A stretch of DNA of 64,000 nucleotides from Rotaria macrura (taxonomy: Eukaryota > Rotifera > Eurotatoria > Philodinida > Philodinidae): the NCBI GenBank assembly GCA_900239685.1, contig OENT01000256.1:85917-149916 (forward strand), given 5' to 3'. Numbering within the stretch: the stretch's first letter is position 1; each line of letters begins with the position of its first letter. Below are positions 39,001 to 50,898 of this stretch, in pieces. A program made the position numbers and the translations under genes. The notes beneath the pieces were generated by a model. The model was not told the origin of the DNA, ran no database searches, and was given only the letters and a program-made list of their open reading frames with translations.

Positions 39001-41606
39001 TTGACTGCTATTTTATTGACTTTGATCCAGATCGAGTTTTAGATCCACCGATGAAGTCAGAAGATGCGGCTTTTCTTATTCATAAACATGTTTGCACTGC
39101 ACTCAGTAGAGTTACTCCATCAAAATTACAGTGTATGACTTTATGTATTTTTTTTTGACACAGCAACAGAGTTTTAAGCGCCATCTTTCGATCGGTTCAA
39201 GAACGCGCGGAGGGAGGAGCGGATACTAGCGTTACAAACGAACAAGCAAACATTTTATCTATCTCGTCTTACATGGTCATCTGTTCATTTTTCTCAGTAA
39301 ATCAAAAAAAACTGATTTTTTATTCTATCTTGAATGAATTAGCATGTAGAAGATGGCAAGTTTTCTTTCGTTTCTTTATAGATCTGCTGTATCGTTTAAA
39401 GCCAAAAGGGAATTCATCGATTGATGCTATCGGCCAAGTTTATCTCGAATGGGTATGATTCATCAAATTTTATGGTTTGATTTTTTCTTCACGAAAGATT
39501 TTTAGTTTCAACGAATTCGTTCATCATACGTATCATACTGTTCTAATCTAATTAATGCAAAAGAATTACTGGATGCTAAACGATGTGAAGAAAATGGTCG
39601 CGTTGATGATTATCTCAAACGATGTAGTGATTCAGGTTTTAGTCGCAAACTTGATCTATGGGATTTCCTCGGTATGTATTTCGTCTCTACAAATTCCATT
39701 GTTGTTTTTTCATTCATAATTTCGAATATTATAGATCAACCACGGAGTCGTTTGATGAAATATCCAATACTATTTAAACGTATTCATAAACGAGTAAGAT
39801 TTCTTAGAAACATATACGATCGGTATTATCACATTTTTAACTAATCGAAGACAACCGTATTTACATATTGTTTTTTCTTCGGATAAAAATGTGAGAAAAA
39901 CAAAAATTTAACTGTACTTAAATTGAGTATTTTTCTTCTTTTCTTTCATTAATACTCTCAGACATACAGTAACAAATTCTTTTTATTTCTATTTAGACAA
40001 AAGATGGACATGAAGATAAACGAATATTACTTGAAACAGTAAATAACAGTCGAGTTCAAGTCTATACATCAGAATACATATTCTTTATTTTGCAGATAAA
40101 CATTGTTGAACAATTGATAACTGACGTCAGTCATGCAACATCAGCTCAAATTTGTTCGAATGTTATTACAAAGCTAATTTATACAAATGAAGAGCAAGTA
40201 TGAAAACTGATGAACGAGAGCAATTTTTTATTTCGAGCGATTGATCAGCGTCATTTCTCGGTAGTACAAGTACCAGGAATGTCATATGATAGTCACACAT
40301 TGACGAGTATTTGATTCAATATTCAAAATGGTGCTACTTTCAATGTTGAATTACTTCTAACTCCAAAATGATTCATCCTAATTACATTTGATAGTTGAGG
40401 TCAGAGTAAATTTTCAATGGATATGAATCTTTTCATTAAAGTCAGTATTTATCAAAATGTACATGAAAGTAGCATGTGATTATTAAGTTGCCGATATAAT
40501 ATTCATGTTTAGAATTGCTGAGATACTGTTACAGCAATTTAGAGGCTTTGTTTTACAGAACTAAACTATTTTTGACTTTGTTATACATGATTAGCTGGGA
40601 GTAAGATGACATTCAATGTCTAATTTCGGATGAAATCACTATTCCACCAGGATCACAAAAATGCTTGTCGTAACTATTTAGAATAGATTCAAATTGTACA
40701 AGACTGATATAACACTTGAATTTTACTTCTAAGCTAGCAATCGCGCGACCCCACCGTGAACCGATATAGTTAAAAGTACAGCTTTTGCCATATCGAAATC
40801 TGCACTCTTATCACTACGCCATTTTATGCAAGGCTTACATGATCATGAAAAGTATTCTTTCGAATGAGTATGTGTTGCTACCGGAACCATCTTTCCCCCA
40901 TGTGTGAGGAGATATGAATCAGATTCAAGTAGCATGTTAGCAGTCAGTTACGACTAGGCCTGAACTCCTTCGAATTGAAATAAAATAAAATTTATAAATA
41001 TCTCAAATACTCTCTGTATCTGATTTAGTTTTTAATTGAATTTTTGATTTTATAGAAACATCCACTAATTGAAAAACAAACATATTTAGTTTGTCAAGGT
41101 GAATTGAAAAACAACCGTGGTCAGGTATTGTAGTTTTCTTTTTATTCGATTTCTATGATTTATTACGATTTTCTTTTCTTTAACTTTAATAATAGAAATT
41201 ACATGTTTTTCTATTTGATGAAATTCTTTTATTCACACGTATAGCAACTCGAAACGGTTTAAAATCTTATCAATTAATAAATTATCCTATTCTTGTCGAG
41301 TTCTTAAATGTTGAAGATATTCAAGATGGTGTGAAAATACCAGAACTATCATCAGGAAGCTTTTCACGAACATTAGCTGGATCGAAGCCAGGTAAACTTT
41401 ATTCATCAAATAAAAGGAATACATAGTACTATGCTAATTAGTTCTCATTGTATTTAGCTCGAAACGTTTTTCGTTGTTCATCATTATCAATATCAGATAA
41501 TTATAATTGTCGAAATAGTTCAATTTTACTACAAGCTCGTGATATGTATGATAAACAACAATGGTTGAGTGCTTTTCGATCGTTATTGATCATGAAAGAG
41601 CAATGA
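36023..41606 (+). CDS. Rho guanine nucleotide exchange factor, NET1/ARHGEF3 type
   Basis: Eleven exons in phase: 36023-36199, 36438-36884, 36957-37053, 39382-39452, 39506-39671, 39735-39793, 39997-40038, 40096-40197, 41056-41124, 41196-41391 and 41458-41606 (524 aa). The N-terminus is acidic/Ser-rich, then a nuclear localisation-type cluster KKRKRK (60-65) as in NET1, and a Thr run from CAA/ACA repeats. The DH domain (about 180-385) shows ERQNVLYELLSEEQQMIENL, the IYRNGMK.. and IFGPLEDILPLHE blocks, then FSRKLDLWDFLDQPRSRLMK with the conserved PRSRLxKYPxLxK helix. The PH domain (about 390-518) starts at LVCQGELKNNRGQ and ends at QWLSAFRSLL. The expected reaction is GDP release from RhoA-class GTPases, affecting the actin cytoskeleton. 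Intron 3 (2.3 kb) and intron 8 (0.86 kb) are long against an otherwise compact gene; intron 8 holds a tRNA-like sequence. NET1 and ARHGEF3 are sister paralogs, so only the joint group is assigned. Confidence 0.93.
40741..40824 (-). repeat. tRNA-derived SINE-like sequence in RhoGEF intron 8
   Basis: On the minus strand TGGCGTAGTGA matches the RNA polymerase III A box, and GGTTCACGG about 60 bp downstream resembles a B box, followed by GTGGGGTCGCGC. The spacing fits a tRNA-derived promoter, but no complete cloverleaf forms, so I read it as a SINE head or tRNA relic. It is noticeably richer in GC than the surrounding intron. Confidence 0.35.
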
Positions 41607-43031
41607 TATTAATCACATTTCAATCACAATACGACTTGTTCTGATATTCTATTTATGCATATTGCTATTATTATTATTATTATTATTATTACTACTACTA
41701 TTATTATTATTTGTCTTCCTGTATAGAATTTTCTTTTGTTTTCTTGTTTGTTTCTATTTGTCTTTGACTTAATTATCGTTAGATAACAACGAACAAAGTA
41801 ATACAGTTGTAATGTTTTACTTCTGATAGTCTTGAAAATAACTATAAATGAATTGAAAAAAGAACATCAAATTTTTATATTTATTTCAATGAAGATTATT
41901 ATGCGTGAATTGTTTTTTGAAATTGATCACATAATTCGTGTATTCAGTATGGCATAAATTGCCTATTAAAATGATTGCACATATACAAATAGAGAAGTTA
42001 ACAATGTTGGCATTCATTTACTAATCCACTGTGGTATAAACAGGCTAATCATTACACGTCGCAAATATTCTTCATAGGTGATGCATTATGAGCAGTGATT
42101 ATTGACGGATTATTTCTTGTAAAGTTCGCATATTTGAAGAGGTGGGTGAACTTTGAAATTTCTTGGAAAAGCAAAGCTTGATCGGCAAAGTTGTTTATTT
42201 CTTATGTTCAATCTTTCATCACTTTTCATAAATAATACATGTCAACGGTTGATCTTCTTCTCGATCATGAGCATAGGGCTAAAGTCGAGCGATCATTAGC
42301 TCGTGTAATTTATTGCACTCGACTAAGATCAAGGTTAAGTTAAAACAAATTTTCACGCTGTCAGCTGCTCTTGATAAAAAAGTAAACATGACATTCCACG
42401 TGTGATCGATGTTCTGTTTGTCATGACAGCTGATCTTTCGAGTGTCATCAAAGTCATCGCATTACATAATCGACGTAACATAGACGTAAAAAATATCGTG
42501 TTTATATGTTTCAAAATATGTGAGAGAATCTGAAATGCCCAATTAAAAGTCATGATTTGCAAGGCACTATGGGCTTAATCAACGTCATGTAATATTTCTC
42601 ATAAGACATCGGTAAGGGTTAATGGAGACAAGAAAGATTGGGGCTTTGCAACTACTAGAGGTAATACTCATCTTTGTGAATTACTTTTTTTCGATCGACA
42701 AAAAAAATTTTATACTTCAGAAAAAAAGTATATTTCCAAACTAGTTCTTCTGTTCAGAGAATGAATGTTTTAGTGGGAATTGGGATACTGGTTTATGCGA
42801 GACCTAGAACAGATATTATGTTTGGCATGTACGGTTAAAATGAGTTCGTCGCTAAAAATTTCGTATCTTTCACAGAGGTCACTAATGTTTTGACGCGAAA
42901 CACTTTCGGTCCTTTGTCATTTCTATGAACCAATAATTTCAAATTACATGTGGCTATTATGATTCATTGGTTTGCTTTGAAGGTCTCTCTCTTTTCTGAA
43001 ATTCATCGAATCACTCTTGTCTAAAATCATC
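41607..43031. other. 3' UTR of RhoGEF gene and intergenic DNA
   Basis: The 3' region starts with a (TTA)n microsatellite (41665-41711). No further gene is visible before YIF1. The small open frames here lack any conserved pattern. Confidence 0.5.
41665..41711. repeat. (TTA)n/(CTA)n microsatellite
   Basis: Uninterrupted trinucleotide repeat about 60 bp after the RhoGEF stop codon, with a short CTA block inside; likely transcribed as part of the 3' UTR. Confidence 0.9.
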
Positions 43032-44408
43032 ATGAGTTCCGGTAAGTGTGGCAAACTTAATCATTCTCTTCTCGATATCACTTTTTATGTAGATCATATA
43101 TCATATCAGTTCAACAAATATTATGAACAAAAATCAAATGAATTTAACCAACCTAATGTATCTTATGGTTTGTTCTTCCCTACTTGTGTACTAATCTTTT
43201 AATTATTTGTTTTATCGTCGATATTCCAGTTGAAACTGTATCTCAGAATACGTATGGAAATGAATGCACAATATCAAACTCTCAATCAACGCTGTCGCAT
43301 CCTGCATTTTTTTCATCACAGGCAGCTTTCTACCGTTCATCCAATCAAGTGGCTCATGGCAAAGAATTACTATCAAACAATCCATTGCTAAACGTTGGTT
43401 TCAATATATTTAAACAGAACATAAAAGACATCACTGGCAATACAGTTCCTATGTTACCTAATGAAGTACAGCATACATATAACAATAAGTGGGACTTTCA
43501 TTATTTCATTTTCCTGTTATTCGACTCTTCTAGGTGAAGAAATCCTTGTCATCAATAAAATATTATTTTGCTGTTGATCAAAGTTATGTCGTAAAAAAAC
43601 TTTGCCTTCTCCTATTTCCATTTCGACCACGAGTAAATTTCAAAAAGTCATACGTTTCATAGAAGTCATTTAGTTTGTCTTTGTCTAGAATTGGTCACTT
43701 AGGTATAATGCTGATGAACCAGTACCGCCAATATTGGATTCAAATGCACCGGACTATTATATACCATGTAAGAGTTAAACGAAAACTTCTTGTCTTATTA
43801 AATATTAATTTCTAATCGCATTTCAGTAATGAGTGCTATAACATATGTTCTTGTTGCTGGTCTCGTCCTTGGTATACACAACAGGTATGAGTCTATCATT
43901 TCATGTAGAAAAATGAATATTTCCTAGTTTCATGTTCAAAGATTTACACCAGAACAATTAGGAATGCATGCAACGTCCGTACTTTTATGGAATACAATTG
44001 AAATATGCCTTCTTTATCTTACATTTTACATTTTTAATGTTCGATCAAAATTACGTATACTTGATTTAATTGCTTATTGTGGTTATAAATATGTTGGAAT
44101 GATTACAATTTTATCGTCCTATTTAATGATACATTCATTATTTGTCTATCGATGTGCACTTGTTTATGTTAGCATATCGTTATCTTATTTTCTTGTACGT
44201 AATTAATCTTGTTTCTTTTCTCTAGTGACCTTATTGCGAATGTTATGAATAGGTTAAATGTCTTCGAATACAAATATTACCGAACGAAGGTAGATCTCAA
44301 TCTTATAATACAACGGGAAATACATGTCGTATCTATTGGCTTCTTTTAATTGTTATTCTACAACCATTGTTAATTTGGTACTTGACTCGACATTTGATTG
44401 CTCCTTGA
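43032..44408 (+). CDS. YIF1: YIF1 (Yip1-interacting factor) ortholog
   Basis: Eight exons in phase: 43032-43041 (only MSS plus one base), 43093-43167, 43230-43465, 43534-43632, 43689-43767, 43827-43884, 43942-44194 and 44253-44408 (321 aa; human YIF1A/B are 293/314). The N-terminal 110 residues are polar and cytosolic. The family signature follows: KYYFAVDQSYVVKKLCLLLFPF, then NAPDYYIPLMSAITYVLVAG, then LDLIAYCGYKYVGMI, and finally WLLLIVILQPLLIWYLTRHL. About five membrane helices fill the C-terminal 180 residues. With YIP1-type partners YIF1 works in ER-to-Golgi vesicle traffic. The third exon ends at GTACAG, because reading further would leave a frame break at the following acceptor. A 20-base assembly gap starts 99 bp after the stop codon. 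The paralog (A or B) cannot be assigned in an invertebrate. Confidence 0.93.
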
Positions 44409-46000
44409 AGTGGAAATAGAAGAATAAAACTATCTTTATGTATTTTTGTAACACTATTTTATTCGAGGTGTTTTGTGTTATTCTCTAAATAAATCAAAAA
44501 GAAAGTANNNNNNNNNNNNNNNNNNNNTTTTCGTATATGATGAACTATTCTGGGACGTATGTTTTTAGCTAATTTATTAGATATGCAATCAACGACAAGT
44601 TGCACATGATACTTGCCGGAAAAGAGTTAAAGTAACTTCCCTATCTGTGACGTAATGTAGACGTGGAAATATTTATTTTATTTTCATAAGAAAATGGACT
44701 TTGATAGGTTAAAATGATAAGAGATCAGTTTAGAACTAAACAAACTTTTATTTCGATCTAAACTTGCTGTTTTTTCCTATCAAGACCTATCAAAATCAGA
44801 TTACTTCTTGCTATTACGATTTGTCGAGCTCTATCTGCAATGCATATATCAATCAATCAGTTGAAATGTGGAGCCCGTTTTATCAGCTAGCTAACCTGTA
44901 TGTTAACTCTTTACAACACTATGCTAATTGTAAAATGTGCAAGACTGTCATTCAACGTCTGTTGCAATGTACTATGTATGGGGCAAGAGTCAAAGTTTTC
45001 TTGCGATACTCCATCACTGTGTGTAGATTAGGTTGTACAATAAGCGATTGTTTGTAAGGAAATGATTGATGTCCTCGACAAATATCGTAAAGTCAGTATA
45101 GAATCGTCTATTCCGATGTATATAGTTGCCTGACAAACAAAGTCTATGACAATCGTTTGATTAGATCCGGACAGATTTTTGTCATTAGTTGTACGTGATT
45201 CATTCCATGGAGTTTGATGCATGCTACCGAATTTAATATGAATAACATGATAATTTTTTAATTAAATAGTAAATGGAATGAAGAACTAACTGTGTGAGAC
45301 TACTCATTTTTTTTAATCAATTATGAGAAGATATTGGAGATGTACAGAGAACAATAGATACTGATGATAAAAATAGATCATATATAAAGTGTGGGTTGTT
45401 GTTGCAAGGAAGCTGAAAATCAAGACGCACACCACAGTGGCCTACTTCCTGTATCCATACCGATACCGACATTTACTCCCCTACGCAGAATTGCAAGAGA
45501 ATCTGAAAGAGTGGTGTGCTGTGTTTTGTCTTGGTTTTCGGTAATGCTGGTATTGGCAAAATTTACCTGTAATGAAACTTTTTCTGCTCAAATAGAATCG
45601 ATCGACTTGCATACGATTTTCGCATTATGTTTTTCGGAAGGTGATCGAGTGCAGAGTAAGACTTTGTTTGTGTTTGTGAGAATCGATATTAGAATATTAC
45701 CACGTGGTTGTTCGTCTTGGTTGATTTAGAATGGAGTTAATAAATCAATATGAGCTGCGTGACAAAGTTGACAATACCTGTCAAACTAAATAATTTGACA
45801 TTTGATCATGTTAATTACACATAGTATTCCTTGAGTGGCATCATTAATAAACCATTCTTCATTTATTGACACATTTCAATATTATTGAATGAGCATGAAA
45901 TTGACACAGAATAGGGTAATGAATTAGATAGAAATGGTAAAATCTATGTAAAAGCTAGTAGCATATTACATTCACTGTAGTGTTTTCTAATAGAGAAAAA
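44409..46000. other. Intergenic DNA with assembly gap
   Basis: Contains AATAAA at about 44424 and 44489, the N-run at 44508-44527, and otherwise AT-rich DNA. Frames at 44764-45057 and 45391-45729 lack ATG starts and recognisable domains. Confidence 0.5.
44508..44527. other. Assembly gap (20 N)
   Basis: Twenty unknown bases. The true gap size is not known, so distances across it are unreliable; the YIF1 gene ends before it and the receptor pseudogene begins after it, so no gene model is cut. Confidence 0.99.
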
Positions 46001-49000
46001 ATGATCGAATCGGTTTCATACATGATATTATTCATGTGGATGTTAATAATGCTGTTCGACGAAGTTCAATTTCAACTCATTATGCAGGGCATCGAGGATG
46101 ATAAAGCTATTCAACACCAATATTTTGATTGTTGCCCGTATTATGTTCCAGACGACTATATTATTCATAATCCTGTAACACCATACATACGTCAGCATCA
46201 AATCATTCCATTTTGTATTAGGTCGTACCAGACAATTAAGTGAATCTCCCTGCACTTGGTAAGAATACACCATTCACATTTTATGATTTGAAACAAAACG
46301 GTGTTACTAGTGAACTATTGTTACAATGGCCATCTTCAATTGATCTTGCAGAAAAGTATCGAATATATTATTAAATGGATCAAATGATATTTTTTTCTAA
46401 AAAGATGTTCCACAATTGTTCAAATTCACGATTTGGCCCTCGATGTCAATACTCGTTTTTAAGACAAAATGTTTATTCATTTGCTACGATTGTAAGGTCA
46501 ACATTTGATGTTATCGAATTGTATCTTAGCTTCATGCAAGTTCAAAGTCGTACGTGTTATGCTTTTTTATCTTGCAATCGTGGTCCATATCCATCGTGTC
46601 TTGATTGGCGTGAAATATGCAATGGTAAAATTGATTGTTTAGGTGATGTTCGAGCTGAAGATAGTTTTTTTGAGCTAGAAATGAACGAATGGGATAAAAA
46701 CGAATTTCGATGCCGTTATGGAATACAATGCGTGTCACGCTCGTTTTTTATAGATGATTATTATACTCCTGATTGTATCGATCGATCGGATAAATTGAGT
46801 ATATATGATTTTCAGAATATTCACTCATTGTTATGTTATTCTGATCCTGCCTTTCGATGTGAAGAACATTCATGTCGAATGGGGTTCATTAAGGATTTCG
46901 AGTGTGAAAATAGACAATGTGCAGAAGAAAATGGAATGTGTTCAAGTGGTCGTGGTAATATGATGGTATTTTCTAAATGTATAGAACAAATATGGATTCT
47001 AATGGCGAGCGCTGTGGAACAATCCTGATGTGTGTTACATGGCGCAGTTGTCTAAATGTATGTTCATCAAGTACTGCATATTCTACATATATTCGAATAA
47101 ATTGTCGTCAATCATTATTTATATTTCCTTCATATCTGATCGTGTTCGGTCATGCGAGATTTATTTTTTCAAAATATGCGTCACCTATTACCATTTTTGA
47201 TCGTTTTGGAATATCTGTCAATTCTATAATAATGCTACCTGAATATTTGTGCTATATTACACAGTTTTGTGGTGATATTTTACCGGGAACAATTGATTTA
47301 ATGGAAGGATTATCGTGTAGATACTTTGATACAAAGCTTGGGCGAAACGATAATTTAACATGATCTAATATGATCGAGGGAGTCAAAAGAAAGTTTTATA
47401 CATGTTCGACAATTCATGATACGGGAAATTTAACACGTTGTCGTCATTCATCATTGTATAAATTCATCAAAATGTATTTCAAAACATCGTTTAAACGACT
47501 GTGTACGAGATTGTTATGAGAATGACGACGAATCGTTTGAAATTACATCATCAAATCAAATGACCTTTGTATCTAGTTCTGCGGTATTGAAGCCATATTC
47601 ATTTTCTCCTTCATTATGCGACGGATATATTAATTCTATTAATATTAAACTTGAAAATGAAACAGATAGAACGCATTGTGAATGGTGGCCATGTAATAAT
47701 ATTTACTCAAGATGCGATCAAATGTGGAACTGACATATTTCACCTAAAACATTTAACCTTACCTGTTTGTCAATGGATAAACTTTGCGATGGAATAGTTG
47801 ACTGCATAGGAGGATCGGATGAACGACATATTTGTCAACCAATTAATTTCAGATATCCAGAAGCTAATTTTCAGTGTTGGAATAAATCAACGTGTTTAGG
47901 TATTGATCTTTACAAACTACGCAATGGCGAAATGGATTACCCCCTCGATGGTGACGAGCTTATATGTGAAGCGAAAAATCCACTATTTTCTTATCACATG
48001 ACATCGTCGATGAATGATGCCACCAAATTTCTTTGTCAATCACCTTCAGCGAAACCAAGGGTTTATTTCAAAGTTCGAAATTCGATTAATTCAATTCTAC
48101 AAGAAAATCTTAGTCAATATTTATCTAAGAAACCAAACGAAAATAAAATGAATTTTCATAGAAGAGAAAATCAATTCCTAATACTTCGAATTGATAATCA
48201 TATGTGACAATATAATCGTGGTGTACCTATGGCAGTTTATCAAACGGAAGATACTTTTGAAAAACAATGTTTATGTCCTCCTGCTTATTATGTTGATTCA
48301 TGCCAGTTTCAAAGCCAACGTGTTAGTCTTTCACTTCAAATTAATGTAGAAGGAGAGTTGAGAAAATTGTTTGCCGTAATAATAATTCTTATTGATGAAA
48401 ACGAAACAATTCACTCATACGAACAAATTCAATATCTGGCAATGCAAGATCGTTCGACTAAATTTAATATTTATCTTCTTTACTCAACTGGACCTATGAA
48501 TATATTAAAAAACTATTCAATAATAATTCATGTTTATGATAAGCATACGTTAATGTATCGTGCAAGTTGGATGATCTCAATATTATTTCCATTTTTACCA
48601 GTTAACACAGAAGCTGTTCAAATAAAGATTCCCATAAAATCATCTAAAAGCTGTACGAATGATTACAATCATGGTCGATGTATTTATTTTGTTAATAACA
48701 ATGAATACTTTTGCCTTTGTGATCAGGGATGGACGGGCTCTAAATGTAATATTCGATTTAATTGTCATTGTTCGACCAAGTCAATATGTATTGGTGATAA
48801 ATTGTCGCCTATTTGTCTATGTTCACATGGCATGTATGGTCCGAAATGTTACTTGTATCGTAATACTTGTTTTCCAGGTTAATGTGAACATGATGGTCAA
48901 TGCATTGAAACGTATGAGCTTATAGACGAGAAGAATTTCACATGTATATGCAAAGAGGGGTTTTCAGGCGATAGATGTAATCATGCAGATACAAAAATTG

Positions 49001-49332
49001 CAATACGTTTCCATGATATTATCATTCCACCATCGATACTCATTCATTTCATAACGACACATTATAAAGATTGGCCCACGCGTATAACAATGTTTCAAAA
49101 AATTCCAATTGATCACATTTCTGTTTCATTTTACACATCAAATATATTTCATATACTTTTTACAGAATATGCTAACAATTATTATCTACTTATTAGTCAA
49201 GAAAAGTATGAATCGTTAACTATTATTAGCGTTTCAATTAGTCCGATACGACGTTGTTTGCATATTGATGAATTATTCAACTCCACTGTACTTAAATTCA
49301 ATTTTCTTCAAAAAATACAACATTATCATGTA

Positions 49333-50898
49333 CCCATGTAATCGAAAAACGCATTTTCAACGCGGATAGATGCGTTATTGTTGCACGCAGCGACATTCTG
49401 ACGCGTTTCTATGAGTCAGGGTTCTGAGAACACTGCTAAACACATCTAGCACTTGTCGTCTAAACGCGTCGGAAGTAGTTTGGTCGTCCATGAGTACTAA
49501 TTAAAATAAATTCGTATACACGCGTTTAAATGCTAGTGTGAAACGCGTTTGTAATCTTTCTAGAAAAGCAATAGTTATTTGTACGGGACGTAAATCCCTA
49601 ACGCATACAGATGCATCTCATTAACTCATGTACAACTCTGTTTGCATGCATTCATATCGCATTATACTTTCAGCATTGTGTCAAAATTAATAATGCCTAG
49701 TCGTCTTCGAGTAAAAACGTCTTCTATTAATGAAAACAATGAAATCTACTGCTCTGAGTACTTATATTGACTTGATGAAATTTCCACAAACTATTTTAAT
49801 GCATAAGATGTCAGGATGGACGTTCGTGTTTCGCCAAGATATGTGTCTTTGGAGTTACGCATTAATAATCAAAAAGGTAAATTATATCTAGGATAAATAT
49901 GTAAACAGGAGTTCTTCAAGATCTATCGTAATAGAGATGCTATTCAGATTCGAAGAATGACTCAGCATCCTGTATTATCGCTTCATTTTAAAAATGAAAA
50001 TGAAAATTTTTTATTTATTCTCGAAGAAAAAATGATTAGTATTTTTTTGAAGAAAAAAAATTAAAAAGAAAATATGTTTTTGAACTTAAGTCGTTGATTT
50101 AATTTGCTACGAATTTTTCTTAAAACTAAAAATATGTAGAGAGAAAACGTAGCGAGACAAGACTTTGTTTTTACTCTTTTCCATAGAAAACCTTTATTTC
50201 GAACTGTAATCGTATATTCTTCTTTTATTAGGCAGGAGAAAAAGCATAATTAGTATTTCTACACAGTCCAATTTTCTATTCACCTATTAAACAAAGTGGT
50301 CATTTTTCTATAAAACTTATTTAATTTTTGAGCAGTAAGGAATTAAATTTTTTTTCTTGGTTTTTAAAAAAATCAGGTGTAGCTCTGTCATGACATCATT
50401 TATATAGACTTTTTAATTATTTACATTTATTTTACAAAATAAAAATAATCTATTAACCGACTTTTGCATGCGAAAATCTTGTAAAAACACTCATTCATGT
50501 GATTCGTGAACATAACATCGTTATCGATTGTTGTATGGTTCAATGGATGCTATGCCTGGTTTGTAATCTATAGATCATGGGTTCGAATCTTAGTTCAAGC
50601 TGTCGCTAAAAATACTTGCCCGTCTGCTGTTCAAAGTATTTGAATGTTATATCATAGTTCGCTATATTATGTTGGTTCGATCCTATCTCACGGAGTTATC
50701 TGTTTTTTTTAAATTTTTTGCATTGTACTAAACGCGTTGGAACGCGTCTGTGTATACTCGCGTTTGCACGCACATTCAACTTTTCAAACGCGTTAGGACC
50801 CTCGAAAATGTTGCATTTTGGACGAATCCTGACGCGTCCAATGGTATTGATCCGAAACGCTCGGAGACGTGTCGAAAATCAAAAAATGGTTACATGGG
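49333..50898. mobile_element. TA-flanked non-autonomous DNA transposon inside receptor pseudogene
   Basis: A 1566-bp insertion with 9-bp perfect terminal inverted repeats (CCCATGTAA at the left, TTACATGGG at the right), flanked by a duplicated TA (49331-49332, 50899-50900). The host coding frame resumes exactly when the element and one TA are taken out: ...HYHV joins GCQQRDD. This fixes the boundaries independently of the repeats. Both ends carry arrays of ACGCGT (near 49398, 49464, 49519, 49543; 50730, 50741, 50788, 50831), probably transposase-binding sites; the interior is AT-rich. No transposase frame is present. A TA target points to Tc1/mariner-like or related machinery, but the terminal sequence matches no family I can name. 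A tRNA-derived stretch lies inside at about 50536-50600. Confidence 0.88.
50536..50600 (+). repeat. tRNA-derived sequence (SINE head or tRNA relic) nested in the transposon
   Basis: TGGTTCAATGG is a full A-box match and GGTTCGAATCT, 44 bp downstream, is a B-box match with one change. The acceptor and D stems do not pair, so it is not a working tRNA. It lies 300-360 bp inside the right end of the TA-flanked transposon. Confidence 0.5.

Noticed and set aside
45391..45729. 112-codon frame without ATG start
   Set aside because: Begins with GTG, which is not credible for a nuclear animal gene, and shows no splice-supported extension or domain.
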